Below, piece by piece: positions 39,430 through 50,267 of a stretch of DNA of 64,000 nucleotides. The stretch is from the NCBI GenBank assembly GCA_963205235.1, contig CAUJIP010000046.1, positions 1-64,000 on the forward strand, in the 5' to 3' direction. Below the pieces are notes generated by a model. It saw nothing but the letters and a program-made list of their open reading frames with translations, was not told the origin of the DNA and did no database searches. Source of the DNA: Pseudomonadota bacterium. GTDB lineage: Bacteria; Pseudomonadota; Alphaproteobacteria; Rhodobacterales; Rhodobacteraceae. The stretch's first letter is position 1; each line of letters opens with the position of its first letter. The translations under genes and the position numbers were made by a program.

Positions 39430-39717
39430 TCAGCCGCACCAGACCCGCGCGATCCGATCATCCCGCCCCAACTCGATGTTCAGCCGCCCCGGCGCATAGT
39501 CCATCGTCACCGGCATGCCAAAGCCGATCACCCGCACCGGCTGGCTGAAACGCATGCCCTGCAGCACGGATTCGGGCTGTCCCACCAGCCCCTGCAAAGC
39601 GCCCGCCCCGCAACTGTCTGCGCCCCCCGTATCCCCTCCCCCTGGCGGGGGAACCGGGACAACACAGGCAGAAACCGCAAGGGGCAGCAGGAAAACGGCG
39701 AAAAGCGAAACTTTCAT
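39430..39717 (-). CDS. Small lipoprotein-like I78-family peptidase inhibitor
   Basis: [25 protein letters not shown]...; C-terminal [19 protein letters not shown] typical of the I78 family. Confidence 0.75.
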   Translation of the reverse strand: MKVSLFAVFLLPLAVSACVVPVPPPGGGDTGGADSCGAGALQGLVGQPESVLQGMRFSQPVRVIGFGMPVTMDYAPGRLNIELGRDDRIARVWCG

Positions 39718-39787
39718 GGTCGAATCCCCGATTGATTTCCAACCCAGTTTCGCACAGCTTGCCGCCATACCAAGGGAGGATTTCCAA

Positions 39788-40923
<1,136 letters not shown>

Positions 40924-40924
<1 letters not shown>

Positions 40925-41331
40925 TGCTCCGGCAGGCGCTTGCCCTGATCGCAGGCGCCTGCTGTCTTGCCTCTCCTGCCTTGGCGCAGGCCGTCCCGAA
41001 AATCTTCCCGCTGGGAGAGATCGAATACGGCCTGACCATCATCCCGTTTGACGGCCCCGACATCCTTGCAGTCGAACGCTTCGAAGTCTCGGGCCTTCCC
41101 GCCCTGAAGGTGGAACTCGACCCCCGGCTTGACGCGCTGATTGCCCAAGCCACCCGGCAGCAGTCCAGCTGGACGATCAAGCTTAACCTCTGCGGTCGCC
41201 AGATGATCGACGCCCGCATTCAGGAACCCCTGATCGCCGCCGTCTTCCTTGTCACCTTCCCCACGCCCGCCGAAGCCGACGCCGTCGCCGAAAGCTTCCG
41301 TTCCCCGCCCTGCGCGCTGACCCTGTCCTGA
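40924..41331 (+). CDS. Exported hypothetical protein coupled to the formaldehyde dehydrogenase gene
   Basis: 135 aa with signal peptide MLRQALALIAGACCLASPALAQA; 1-nt overlap with upstream stop. Confidence 0.75.
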
Positions 41332-41410
41332 TCGCAGGGCCCTGCCATCCAGGGCCAAGGGGCTGGACGCCCCCCGCCCTTCCTGCGACTGTCGCGGGAT
41401 GGAGGTCCCA

Positions 41411-42142
41411 ATGCCCGCAGACACCCGTTCCCAGCGCCTTGCCGTCCTGATCGACGCCGACAACATCCCCGCCCGCCATATCGAGGCCGTGCTGGACGAA
41501 ATCGCCGAACATGGCGAACCCTCGGTCCGACGGGTCTATGGCGACTGGTCAAGCCAAGCCCTTGGCCAGTGGAAGGAAAAAGCCCGCAGCCTTGGCCTTG
41601 TGATGCACCAGCAGTCGGCCAACACCAAAGGCAAGAACGCCAGCGACATCGGCCTTGTCATCGACGCGATGGACATCCTGCATGCAGGCAAGGTCGATGG
41701 CTTTGTCCTTGTGTCCTCGGACAGTGATTTCACCCGACTGGCAAGTCGCATCCGCGAAGACGGGCTGCAGGTCATCGGGGTCGGCGAAAAGAAGACACCC
41801 GAAAGCCTGCGCAATGTCTGCAACCGTTTTCTCTTCCTTGAAAACCTGACCGCCGCCCCGGAACCCGTGGCCGACGCCGCAACCCCGGCCCGGCCCGCCA
41901 AGGTTGAAAAAGACCCGCCCTCCAAGGCGATCCCGCTGATCCTTGCCGCGATGAAGAAGATCGGCATCGAGGAGGACACCTATTCCCTTGGCCAGCTTGG
42001 CCAGTTCCTGACCCAGCTTTACCCCGATTTCGACAGCCGCAGCTATGGCAGCGCGAAACTCTCCGATCTTCTGAAACGCACCGGCCGGTTTGACGTGCAA
42101 AAGGGCGAAGGCAACCACCTGATGGTGCGCGACAAGGCGTAA
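41411..42142 (+). CDS. NYN-domain putative ribonuclease with C-terminal OST-HTH/LOTUS domain
   Basis: RLAVLIDADNIPARHIEAVLDEI, KNASDIGLVIDAMDIL, VLVSSDSDFTRLASRIRE; C-term YSLGQLGQFLTQLYPDFDSRSYGSAKLSDLLKRTGRFDV. Confidence 0.87.
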   Translation: MPADTRSQRLAVLIDADNIPARHIEAVLDEIAEHGEPSVRRVYGDWSSQALGQWKEKARSLGLVMHQQSANTKGKNASDIGLVIDAMDILHAGKVDGFVLVSSDSDFTRLASRIREDGLQVIGVGEKKTPESLRNVCNRFLFLENLTAAPEPVADAATPARPAKVEKDPPSKAIPLILAAMKKIGIEEDTYSLGQLGQFLTQLYPDFDSRSYGSAKLSDLLKRTGRFDVQKGEGNHLMVRDKA

Positions 42143-42147
42143 CCAAA

Positions 42148-42178
42148 GGTCCGCTCTTCCCTCCCTTGCGGGCGGACC
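42148..42178 (+). terminator. Hairpin after NYN/LOTUS gene (probable terminator)
   Basis: GGTCCGC-N17-GCGGACC perfect 7-bp stem 6 nt after the stop codon. Confidence 0.5.
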
Positions 42179-42182
42179 TCGC

Positions 42183-42255
42183 TTGCGCAGCGGTAAGTCC
42201 CGTCAGGGGTGCTAACTTGCGCAGCGAAAAGCCCCGTCAGGGGCGATGAGCGGCC
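42183..42255 (-). repeat. Tandem copies of a terminator-like short repeat downstream of the RidA gene
   Basis: TTGCGCAGCGGTAAGTCCCGTCAGGGG... then TTGCGCAGCGAAAAGCCCCGTCAGGGGCGATGAGCGGCCC; reads as GCCCCTGACGGGGCTTTTCGC hairpin + T-run on the minus strand. Confidence 0.7.
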
Positions 42256-42738
42256 CTACTCCACCTCGACCGTCACCCAGGTCTCGAAACAGACCCCGTT
42301 CGCCAGCGCCATCACCCCGATCGTCGCCCGCCCACCAAGGCCACGCTCGGGTCCGAAGACTTCGACGAAGAGGTCGGACAACCCGCTTGAGACCTTGTGC
42401 ACCTCCTCGAATTCCGGCGTGCAGACGACGAAGTTCAGGCTGCGGACAATCCCCTTGACCCGGTCCAGCGACCCCACCGCCTGCCGGATGCCGCCCAGCA
42501 CGTTCAACCCGGTGCGTCGGGCAGCCTGATAGCCTTCTTCGACTGTCACATCCTTGCCAAGCCGCCCCTTGTGGGTGATCTCCACCCCGCGTTGCGCCAC
42601 ATGGCCCGAAAGGAACAACAAGCTGCCCACCCGGTGATAGGGCTTCATCGTGCCGTATTCGGCCCCGTAATAGCCGTCGCGGTCAAAGTCGGGGATATCA
42701 AAGCCCATCTCAATGGCCAGCTTTTCAGGGGATGTCAT
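42256..42738 (-). CDS. RidA family protein
   Basis: RVGSLLFLSGHVAQRG, YQAARRTGLNVLGGIRQAVGSLDRVKGIVRSLNFVVCTPEF. Confidence 0.9.
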   Translation of the reverse strand: MTSPEKLAIEMGFDIPDFDRDGYYGAEYGTMKPYHRVGSLLFLSGHVAQRGVEITHKGRLGKDVTVEEGYQAARRTGLNVLGGIRQAVGSLDRVKGIVRSLNFVVCTPEFEEVHKVSSGLSDLFVEVFGPERGLGGRATIGVMALANGVCFETWVTVEVE

Positions 42739-43002
42739 CGCGCGCTCCTTTTTCCCCGATCCTGCCCCGGCAGGGCGATTCGCCGCCATGGTTAATTGCT
42801 TGTGCCGCCCCAAGGGGGGCAAGACTAAAGGAAGACAAAAGCAAGACGAAAGGAAGACGCCTATCTACCGCCGATCCCCGCCGATTAACCCAGCGTTCGC
42901 AAAGGCTTGCCGGGTTTCAGCAGCAATGAACGCCCGCTCTCTCGAAATCCGCATTCACCATTTCGCAACCTTCCCCTAGCCTGCCGGGGAATGGAGCATG
43001 CA

Positions 43003-44034
43003 ATGACAGAAATTTCCCTTGGCCTCGACACGTTCGGTGATGTCTCGCTTGGCCCCGATGGCAAGCCGCAGGCGATGGACCGGACCCTGCGCGAAGTGCT
43101 GGACCAGGCGACTCTGGCCGACGAAATCGGCATTGATTTCATCGGTTTGGGCGAACACCACCGCCCCGATTTCGCGATTTCCGCGCCCGAAATCGTGCTG
43201 GCCGCCATCGCTGGTCGCACCTACCGGATCAAGCTTGGCACTGCCGTCACCGTGCTTTCGACCGACGATCCGGTCCGCGTGTTCCAGCGCTTTTCCACTC
43301 TGAACGCGCTTTCCAACGGTCGGGCCGAACCGATCCTTGGGCGCGGGTCCTTTACCGAAAGTTACCCGCTTTTCGGCCACGATCTGCAAGACTATGACCG
43401 GCTTTTCGAGGAACGCCTTGATATCTTTGCCAAACTTGTCCGCGACCCTAAGGTGACATGGTCCGGTGAAACCCGCAGCCCGTTGAAAAACCAACAGGTT
43501 TTCCCGCCCTTGGGCCAGCCGATGACGGTCTGGGTCGGTGTGGGCGGCAGCCCGGAAAGCGTGGTTCGCGTCGTGCGGCAGGACCTGCAACTGATGCTGG
43601 CGATCATCGGCGGCGACGCCATGCGCTTTGCGCCCTATGTCGACCTTTACCACCGCGCCTGCGCGCAAATGGAAAAACCTGTTCGCGACATCGGGGTTCA
43701 TTCTCCCGGCTTCGTCGCGGAAACGGATGAGAAGGCACAGGAAATTCTTTGGCCGCACTACGCCGACATGTTTGGCCGCATTGGCCGCGAACGGGGCTGG
43801 CCTCCGGTCACCAAAGACCGCTACCTGTCCGAAGTCCACCACGGCGCGCTCTACGTCGGCTCGCCCGAGACGGTTGCCCGCAAGATTGCCAAGACAATCC
43901 AAGGGCTTGGCATCCAGCGCTTTGACATGAAATACTCGACCGGCCCGGTGCCGCACACAGCGCTGATGGAGTGTATCCGCCTTTACGGCGAAAAGGTCAT
44001 CCCGATGGTCAAGGACATTCTGGCCAAAGGCTAA
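43003..44034 (+). CDS. LLM class flavin-dependent oxidoreductase
   Basis: SLGLDTFGDV..., ADEIGIDFIGLGEHHRPDFAISAPEIVLAAIAGRTYRIKLGTAVTVLS. Confidence 0.9.
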   Translation: MTEISLGLDTFGDVSLGPDGKPQAMDRTLREVLDQATLADEIGIDFIGLGEHHRPDFAISAPEIVLAAIAGRTYRIKLGTAVTVLSTDDPVRVFQRFSTLNALSNGRAEPILGRGSFTESYPLFGHDLQDYDRLFEERLDIFAKLVRDPKVTWSGETRSPLKNQQVFPPLGQPMTVWVGVGGSPESVVRVVRQDLQLMLAIIGGDAMRFAPYVDLYHRACAQMEKPVRDIGVHSPGFVAETDEKAQEILWPHYADMFGRIGRERGWPPVTKDRYLSEVHHGALYVGSPETVARKIAKTIQGLGIQRFDMKYSTGPVPHTALMECIRLYGEKVIPMVKDILAKG

Positions 44035-44070
44035 GACAAGGAAGGGTTGGCAACACGGCTCACCCCGCCC

Positions 44071-44970
44071 TCAAGCCCCCAGATGTTGCGTACCCCGCTT
44101 GGCGGCAAGCAACATCTGGTGTTGTCTCTCGCGAAACCGGGCCCGATCCTCGGCCGAATATTCCTGCGCACAGGCCGGGCAGCAGACGCCCTCTTCGTAA
44201 ACCGGGTCCGCCTGATCTTCCGGCGTGACCGGCCGCCGACAGGCCCCGCAACTGTCATAGCCACCGGGCACCAGCCCATGCCCGACCGACACCCGGTCAT
44301 CGAAAACAAAGCACTGCCCCTGCCACAGACTTTCGGTTTCGGGCACGTCTTCAAGGTATTTCAGGATGCCACCCTTCAGGTGGTAAACCTCATTAAGCCC
44401 TTGGCCCAAAAGGTAATTCGTCGACTTCTCACACCGGATACCCCCGGTGCAGAACATGGCAATCCGCTTGCCTGCAAACTCATCCCGATGGCTTTGCCAC
44501 CAATCAGGAAACTCGCCAAAGGCCCGCGTTCCCGGATCAACCGCACCCTGAAAGGTTCCGATGGCAACCTCGTAATCGTTGCGGGTGTCTATCACCACGG
44601 TCTCCGGATCCGAGATCAGCGCGTTCCAATCCGCAGGTGCCACATAATTCCCGACCCGCGCCAAAGGATCAACGTCGGGCAGGCCCATCGTGACAATCTC
44701 GCGCTTCAGCTTTACCTTCATCCGCCCGAAAGGCATTGAATCCGCAGGGCTTTCCTTCCACTCCAGCCCTTCGCACCCCGGCAGCGCCCGGATGGCGGCA
44801 AGGGCGGCATCAATGCCTTCGCGGCTTCCCGCGATGGTCCCGTTGATCCCCTCGGCGGCCAGCAGAAGCGAGCCCTTTACCCCATGCGCAAGGCAGGTCT
44901 CCAGAAGCGCGGGCTTCAAGGCTGCGGGGTCGGGGAAGCGGGTGAATTGATACAGGGCGGCGACGATCAT
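44071..44970 (-). CDS. trhO: Rhodanese-domain tRNA uridine(34) hydroxylase (TrhO/YceA)
   Basis: [44 protein letters not shown], rhodanese [12 protein letters not shown]; zinc-type Cys motifs at C-term. Confidence 0.9.
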   Translation of the reverse strand: MIVAALYQFTRFPDPAALKPALLETCLAHGVKGSLLLAAEGINGTIAGSREGIDAALAAIRALPGCEGLEWKESPADSMPFGRMKVKLKREIVTMGLPDVDPLARVGNYVAPADWNALISDPETVVIDTRNDYEVAIGTFQGAVDPGTRAFGEFPDWWQSHRDEFAGKRIAMFCTGGIRCEKSTNYLLGQGLNEVYHLKGGILKYLEDVPETESLWQGQCFVFDDRVSVGHGLVPGGYDSCGACRRPVTPEDQADPVYEEGVCCPACAQEYSAEDRARFRERQHQMLLAAKRGTQHLGA

Positions 44971-45072
44971 GATCGCCCCCCTTACCGCCGAAGCACGGTA
45001 TTTTTCAAGCGCTTGCTTGACGCACCCCTCTGCCACACCTTACCCAAGTGGAAAGACTTGCAAGAGGCCGCC

Positions 45073-45681
45073 ATGAAAGCCGCGAACGAAGCCCTGATCG
45101 TGATCGACGTGCAGAATGATTTCTGCCCCGGCGGTGCCCTGGCCGTGGCCGGGGGTGATGAAATCATCAGCCGGATCAACGGGTTGATGGGTGATTACCA
45201 GACCATCGTCCTGACACAGGATTGGCACCCGTCGAATCATGCCAGCTTTGCGGCCAACCACCCCGGCGCAGCCCCGTTCAGCCTGACCCAGATGCCCTAT
45301 GGCCCGCAGGTCCTGTGGCCCACCCACTGCGTGCAAGGCACAGATGGTGCCGCTTTCCACAACGCCCTGCGCACCGATCCGGCCCATCTGGTGATCCGCA
45401 AGGGATTTCGGCCAAAGATCGACAGCTATTCCGCCTTCTTCGAAAATGACCGGACCACCGCCACCGGCCTTGACGGATACCTTCGCGACCGGGGGATCAC
45501 CGCGATCACGCTGGTCGGCCTTGCGACCGACTATTGCGTCGCCTACTCGGCCCTCGATGCGGCCCGTCTGGGGTTCAAAGCCACGGTTCTGGAAGGGGCC
45601 TGCCGGGCGATTGACCTGAACGGCTCGTTGGCCCAAGCCCGCGACCTGATGCGCGCAGCTGGCGTCGCGCTGGAGGCCTGA
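45073..45681 (+). CDS. pncA: Nicotinamidase
   Basis: LIVIDVQNDFCPGGALAVAGGDEI, LTQDWHPSNHASFA, LVGLATDYCVAYSALDAARLG. Confidence 0.95.
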   Translation: MKAANEALIVIDVQNDFCPGGALAVAGGDEIISRINGLMGDYQTIVLTQDWHPSNHASFAANHPGAAPFSLTQMPYGPQVLWPTHCVQGTDGAAFHNALRTDPAHLVIRKGFRPKIDSYSAFFENDRTTATGLDGYLRDRGITAITLVGLATDYCVAYSALDAARLGFKATVLEGACRAIDLNGSLAQARDLMRAAGVALEA

Positions 45682-45684
45682 CCC

Positions 45685-46974
45685 TTGGATATTGCAACCC
45701 GCGTCTGGGACCACAAGTGGAAGATCGACCCGATCGTGCGGTCACTGATAGACACAGACTTTTACAAGCTGCTGATGTGTCAGTCTATTTTTCGAAACAA
45801 GCCCAAGACCAACGTCGTGTTCAGCCTGATCAACCGGTCCTCCAAGGTCCGTCTGGCCGAACTGATCGACGAAGGTGAATTGCGCGAACAACTGGACCAT
45901 GTCCGCACCATCCAACTTGCACGGGGCGAAAGCACTTGGCTGCGCGGGAACACGTTCTACGGCAAACGCCAGATGTTCCGGCCCGATTTCATGGAATGGT
46001 TCGAAAAGCTGCGCCTGCCGCCATATCATCTGGAAAAGCGCGACGGGCAGTTTGAACTGACCTTCGAAGGGGCCTGGCCCGAGGTCATGCTATGGGAAAT
46101 CCCCGCCCTTGCCATCCTGATGGAACTGCGCAGCCGCGCGGTTCTGGACGACATGGGCAAGTTCGAATTGCAGGTGCTTTACGCCCGCGCCATGACCCGC
46201 GCCTGGGAAAAGATCGAGCGGCTGAAGAAGATCGACGGCTTGAAGATCGCCGATTTCGGCACGCGGCGACGGCATGGGTTCCTGTGGCAGGACTGGGCCG
46301 TGCAGGCGATGCAGGAAGGGTTGGGGTCGAAATTCATCGGCACCTCGAACTGCCGCATCGCCATGCGCCGGGATATCGAGGCGATTGGGACCAATGCCCA
46401 TGAATTGCCGATGGTTTACAGTGCCTTGGCAGATAGCGACGCAGAACTGAAGCAAGCCCCCTATCAGGTTCTGGCCGATTGGCAGGACGAACACGAAGGC
46501 AACCTGCGGATCATCCTGCCCGACACCTATGGCACTGAAGGCTTCCTGAAGAATGCCCCGGATTGGCTGGCGGGCTGGACGGGTATCCGGATTGACAGCG
46601 GCGACCCGGCCAAGGGGGCGGAAACCGCGATCCGCTGGTGGCAGGACCGCGGCGAGGACCCGCGCGAAAAGCTGGTGATCTTTTCCGACGGGCTGGATGT
46701 GGATTCAATCGAGGCTTTGCACGCCCAGTTCCACGGCCGGGTCAAAGTGTCCTTCGGTTGGGGGACAATGCTGACCAACGACTTCCGGGGCTTGGTGCCG
46801 GACGATGCGCTTGCCCCGTTCAGCCTGGTCTGCAAGGCGTTGTCAGCGAACGGTCGCCCGACGGTCAAGCTTTCGGACAACCCGGCCAAGGCCATGGGAC
46901 CAAAGGACGAAATCGAACGCTACAAGCGGGTCTTCGGTGTTGGCGCGCAAGAGGCGCAGGCGGTCGTGGTCTGA
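45685..46974 (+). CDS. pncB: Nicotinate phosphoribosyltransferase
   Basis: SLIDTDFYKLLMCQSIFR, FGTRRRHGFLWQDWAVQAM, IRIDSGDPAKGAE; TTG start proposed. Confidence 0.95.
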   Translation: MDIATRVWDHKWKIDPIVRSLIDTDFYKLLMCQSIFRNKPKTNVVFSLINRSSKVRLAELIDEGELREQLDHVRTIQLARGESTWLRGNTFYGKRQMFRPDFMEWFEKLRLPPYHLEKRDGQFELTFEGAWPEVMLWEIPALAILMELRSRAVLDDMGKFELQVLYARAMTRAWEKIERLKKIDGLKIADFGTRRRHGFLWQDWAVQAMQEGLGSKFIGTSNCRIAMRRDIEAIGTNAHELPMVYSALADSDAELKQAPYQVLADWQDEHEGNLRIILPDTYGTEGFLKNAPDWLAGWTGIRIDSGDPAKGAETAIRWWQDRGEDPREKLVIFSDGLDVDSIEALHAQFHGRVKVSFGWGTMLTNDFRGLVPDDALAPFSLVCKALSANGRPTVKLSDNPAKAMGPKDEIERYKRVFGVGAQEAQAVVV

Positions 46975-46978
46975 CCCG

Positions 46979-47995
46979 TTACATGAACCGCGCGCCGATC
47001 ACATAGAACGCCGCCGCCATCGCCGCCGAGGCCGGGATGGTGATGATCCAGGCCCAGACGATCTGACCGGCAATGCCCCAACGCACGGCATGCACCCGGC
47101 GCGCGGACCCAACCCCGACAATCGCCGAGGTGATCGTGTGAGTGGTCGAGACTGGAATGCCAAGATAGGTCGCGCCGAACAGGGTCATCGCCCCGGCTGT
47201 TTCGGCGCAGGCCCCCTGCATCGGGGTCAGGCGGGTGATCTTTGACCCCATCGTATGCACGATCCGCCAGCCGCCCAGCATGGTGCCCACGCCCATCACG
47301 GTAAAGCAGGACAGCACGACCCAGGCTGGCACCGTGAATTCCGCGTAGTAGCCGTTGGCATAAAGCAGCACGGCAATGATCCCTGCGGTCTTCTGCGCGT
47401 CGTTCGAGCCATGGCCGATGGAATACAGCGCCGAGGTGAAAAGCTGCAGCTTGCGGAAAAAACCTTCCGTGCGGGCCGGATTGGCGCGGACGAAAAGCCA
47501 GCTGATCAGCACGACCAGCAGGATGCCCAGCACAAACCCGGTCACCGGCGACAGGACGATGGCAACCAGCGTCTTGGAAAGCCCACCCCAGACAATCGCC
47601 GAAAACCCGGCCTTCGCGACCCCGGCCCCGATGATCCCGCCCACCAGCGCATGCGACGAGGACGAGGGGATTCCCAGCCGCCAGGTGATCACGTTCCAGG
47701 TGATCGCCCCCATCAGTGCGCCGAAGATCACGGCGTTCGTCACCATCTCGGGGTTGATCAATCCCTTGCCGATGGTCGAGGCGACCTTGGCTTCAAAACC
47801 GAAGTAATGGCCGATGAAATAGGCGGCAAAGTTGAAGAACGCGGCCCAAAGGACGGCATAGAATGGCGACAGGACGCGGGTCGAAACCACGGTCGCAATC
47901 GCGTTTGCCGCGTCATGCATGCCGTTCAGAAGGTCAAAGAACAGCGCGACTGCGATCAGGAAGACCAGAAGGAAAGTGACCGATGTCGGGTCCAT
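46979..47995 (-). CDS. Inorganic phosphate transporter (PiT family)
   Basis: LFFDLLNGMHDAANAIATVVSTRVLSP, GSNDAQKTAGIIAVLL, GIPVSTTHTITSAIVGVG. Confidence 0.95.
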   Translation of the reverse strand: MDPTSVTFLLVFLIAVALFFDLLNGMHDAANAIATVVSTRVLSPFYAVLWAAFFNFAAYFIGHYFGFEAKVASTIGKGLINPEMVTNAVIFGALMGAITWNVITWRLGIPSSSSHALVGGIIGAGVAKAGFSAIVWGGLSKTLVAIVLSPVTGFVLGILLVVLISWLFVRANPARTEGFFRKLQLFTSALYSIGHGSNDAQKTAGIIAVLLYANGYYAEFTVPAWVVLSCFTVMGVGTMLGGWRIVHTMGSKITRLTPMQGACAETAGAMTLFGATYLGIPVSTTHTITSAIVGVGSARRVHAVRWGIAGQIVWAWIITIPASAAMAAAFYVIGARFM

Positions 47996-48005
47996 CGCCG
48001 CGCCC

Positions 48006-48650
48006 TCAGACGTGTTCGATGACGATGTCGCTCATCACATGAGCCACATCTTCGAACCGGTCGCAGACCTTTTCCAGATGGTCGTAAAGTTCCGCCCCGA
48101 CGACAAAGGCAAGCGCGTCAGACTTTGGCGTGGCCTTGAACAGCTCTTTCAGGCCGGTGTCGTTCAACTGGTCCGACTGTTCTTCGATCCGGCTGATCTC
48201 TCCGACCATCTGGTGCAGCCGCGACGAGTTCGCACCGATGTTGCGCATGAGGGGCAGCGCCTCGGCCACGATGTTCGACAGAAGGATCACCCGGTCGCCC
48301 ATGGCCCGCATGTTGGTCTGAAAGCTGGTGACATCGTACAGCATCACCACCTTGCCGGTCTTGTTCATCTGGTCAATGGCATCATCCAGCGCGCTGGACA
48401 GCGCCTTGATGTCCGACCGGTCGAAGGGCGTGATAAAGCTGCGGCGGATCGACTGCATCACCTCATAGCTGATCTGGTCGGCCTCTTCCTCTTGCGTCGA
48501 AAGTCGCGCGCATTTGTCGGCGATATTGTCGCCACCCTCGAGGATCGCGCGCAGGGTCAGCGCCGCCTCTTGCGACTTTTTCGCCTGCGCTTCGAACAGG
48601 TTAAAGAAATTGTCCGAGCGCGGCATGATCGCTCTGATGATCTTGAACAT
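48006..48650 (-). CDS. DUF47 family (PhoU-like) protein
   Basis: MFKIIRAIMPRSDNFFNLFEAQAKKSQEAA..., EEEADQISYEVMQSIRRSFITPFDRSDIKAL; upstream of and adjacent to pit. Confidence 0.92.
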   Translation of the reverse strand: MFKIIRAIMPRSDNFFNLFEAQAKKSQEAALTLRAILEGGDNIADKCARLSTQEEEADQISYEVMQSIRRSFITPFDRSDIKALSSALDDAIDQMNKTGKVVMLYDVTSFQTNMRAMGDRVILLSNIVAEALPLMRNIGANSSRLHQMVGEISRIEEQSDQLNDTGLKELFKATPKSDALAFVVGAELYDHLEKVCDRFEDVAHVMSDIVIEHV

Positions 48651-48751
48651 GATGTCTCCTGGAATATGCGGGCGCAGCACCCGGTTCAGACTGTCCTTTC
48701 GGGCATCGCTATCCAGTCACAGAAGTTTTGGCAATCCGTTACAGGCGCGGA

Positions 48752-49660
48752 TCAGGGGCCCAGCACCGTTTCCGCACAACGGACGGCGCGGGCAAGGTGG
48801 CTTTGGTGGATCGGGTCATCCGGCAGCAACCGGGGCATGGTCCAGCCGACCGAGGCCAGAGTTCGGGCCATGGTGAAGGCATCCACCATCGCGACATCGG
48901 TCGTGCCATAGCCCGCCATCAAGGCATCCCGCAGGGCCGGAAATTCGGGCAGGGCCAGCACCTGCACCAGCGCGGTGCCAAGATCATAAAGCCGGAAGCC
49001 AAAGCCTGAATCGTCGAAATCGATCAAAGAAACCGAATGTTCGTTTACAAGAACGTTCTCGCGCAGGACGTCGGCGTGGATCAACCCGGTGTCGCCGCCG
49101 ATCAGACGTTCGCGCAAGGCATCGCGGGCGCGGACAAGCATCCGGCGCTGGTCGGGGCTGGCGGCGGGATGGTCCCAGAACCGGCCCCAGAACGGCGTTT
49201 CGCCGACCAGACCGTCGCGGTCCCAGCTTGGGCGGACAAAGCCTTGCGGCAGGGTCAGGCCATCGGTCACCCTATGCAGGCTGCGCAACAGCTCGCCCAG
49301 CTTGTGGTAAAGTTGGGCAACATCGGCCACCGGGCGCGCGAAGGGCAAACCAGCCTCGCCAAGGGCCTCGCCCTCCATCCAGCTGATTGCCGATGCGTGG
49401 CGGCCATCCTGCAGCGGAACCAGCAAGCGGCCATCCTGCGCCGGAATCGCAGCTGGAATTGGCAGACCCGACCGGGCGAGTTCGGCACACCACCAAAGTT
49501 CCGAGCCTATGGCATCCGCCGACTGATAGCCCGCCCGGTGCAAGCGCAAGGCCGCCCGGCCAGACGGCAGCGCCATTTCATAGACATGGTTTTCCCGGTC
49601 GCGCAGGGTGCAGGTGATCCGCCCGCCCCAAAGTGTTGCGGCTGCTTCGGCGGGGGTCAT
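48752..49660 (-). CDS. Aminoglycoside/homoserine-kinase-type phosphotransferase
   Basis: ENHVYEMALPSGRAALRLHR, GLIHADVLRENVLVNEHSVSLIDFDDSGFGFRLYDLG (Brenner-type HxDxxxxN and DFDD). Confidence 0.87.
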   Translation of the reverse strand: MTPAEAAATLWGGRITCTLRDRENHVYEMALPSGRAALRLHRAGYQSADAIGSELWWCAELARSGLPIPAAIPAQDGRLLVPLQDGRHASAISWMEGEALGEAGLPFARPVADVAQLYHKLGELLRSLHRVTDGLTLPQGFVRPSWDRDGLVGETPFWGRFWDHPAASPDQRRMLVRARDALRERLIGGDTGLIHADVLRENVLVNEHSVSLIDFDDSGFGFRLYDLGTALVQVLALPEFPALRDALMAGYGTTDVAMVDAFTMARTLASVGWTMPRLLPDDPIHQSHLARAVRCAETVLGP

Positions 49661-50079
49661 TCCTCGCCCTCGACCTTGCCGCGAAGCGCCTTGACCTCGC
49701 CCCGCTGGGTCTTGGCGGCGATACGACGGCGCTGGCTGCCCAATGTCGGCTTGGTCGCGATCCGCCGTTTGGGGGCGATCAGGGCTTGCCGGATCAGTTC
49801 GGCCAGCCGTTCACGGGCAAGTTCGCGATTCTGCGCCTGGCTGCGGGTGTCTTCGACCTGGATCACCAGCGCCCCTTCGGTGGTCCAGCGCCGACCGGCC
49901 AGCCGCTTCAGCCGCGCCTTGACTGCCGGGGTCAGATTCGGGGATCGGTCCGCCTCGAACCGCAGTTCGACAGCGGTCGAGACCTTGTTGACGTTCTGCC
50001 CCCCCGGCCCCGAGGCGCGCATGAAGCTTTCCGACAATTCCCAGTCGGCAATCGCGATGGTTTCGGTGACATGCAGCAT
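49657..50079 (-). CDS. arfB: Alternative ribosome-rescue factor ArfB (peptidyl-tRNA hydrolase, YaeJ)
   Basis: SFMRASGPGGQNVNKVSTAVELRF (GGQ), basic C-terminal tail RRRIAAKTQRGEVKALRGKVEGEE. Confidence 0.94.
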   Translation of the reverse strand: MLHVTETIAIADWELSESFMRASGPGGQNVNKVSTAVELRFEADRSPNLTPAVKARLKRLAGRRWTTEGALVIQVEDTRSQAQNRELARERLAELIRQALIAPKRRIATKPTLGSQRRRIAAKTQRGEVKALRGKVEGEE

Positions 50080-50100
50080 GTGGGCAAGCTATTCGGGGTT

Positions 50101-50140
50101 TCGCAAAAGAGAAAGGGCTGCCGATGCTGGCAACCCTTTC
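50101..50140 (-). terminator. Intrinsic terminator between the short ORF and arfB
   Basis: Minus strand GAAAGGGTTGCC-AGCATC-GGCAGCCCTTTC followed by TCTTTTGCG; 12-bp stem with one G:U. Confidence 0.85.
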
Positions 50141-50210
50141 CGAGATCCAAGGAGATGGGCCAGTTAGGGCATCCAAATCCAATCGGTGGTTTATCTTCCA
50201 GGGGCTGCCC

Positions 50211-50267
50211 TTAGAAAATACGCCCCCCGACTGTCCCGACACCTCTCTCCAATATCACTCTAGACAC
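50211..50267 (-). CDS. Putative 18-codon leader/small ORF (GTG start) with near-maximal Shine-Dalgarno
   Basis: Minus strand GAAAGGAGGTGATCCA|GTG TCT AGA GTG ATA TTG GAG AGA GGT GTC GGG ACA GTC GGG GGG CGT ATT TTC TAA (MSRVILERGVGTVGGRIF); AGGAGG 7 nt before GTG. Confidence 0.6.
   Translation of the reverse strand: MSRVILERGVGTVGGRIF

Noticed and set aside
42820-42865. Purine-rich GGAAGAC/CAAGAC short direct repeats between ridA and the LLM oxidoreductase
   Set aside because: Too short and degenerate to support a regulatory or repeat-element call.
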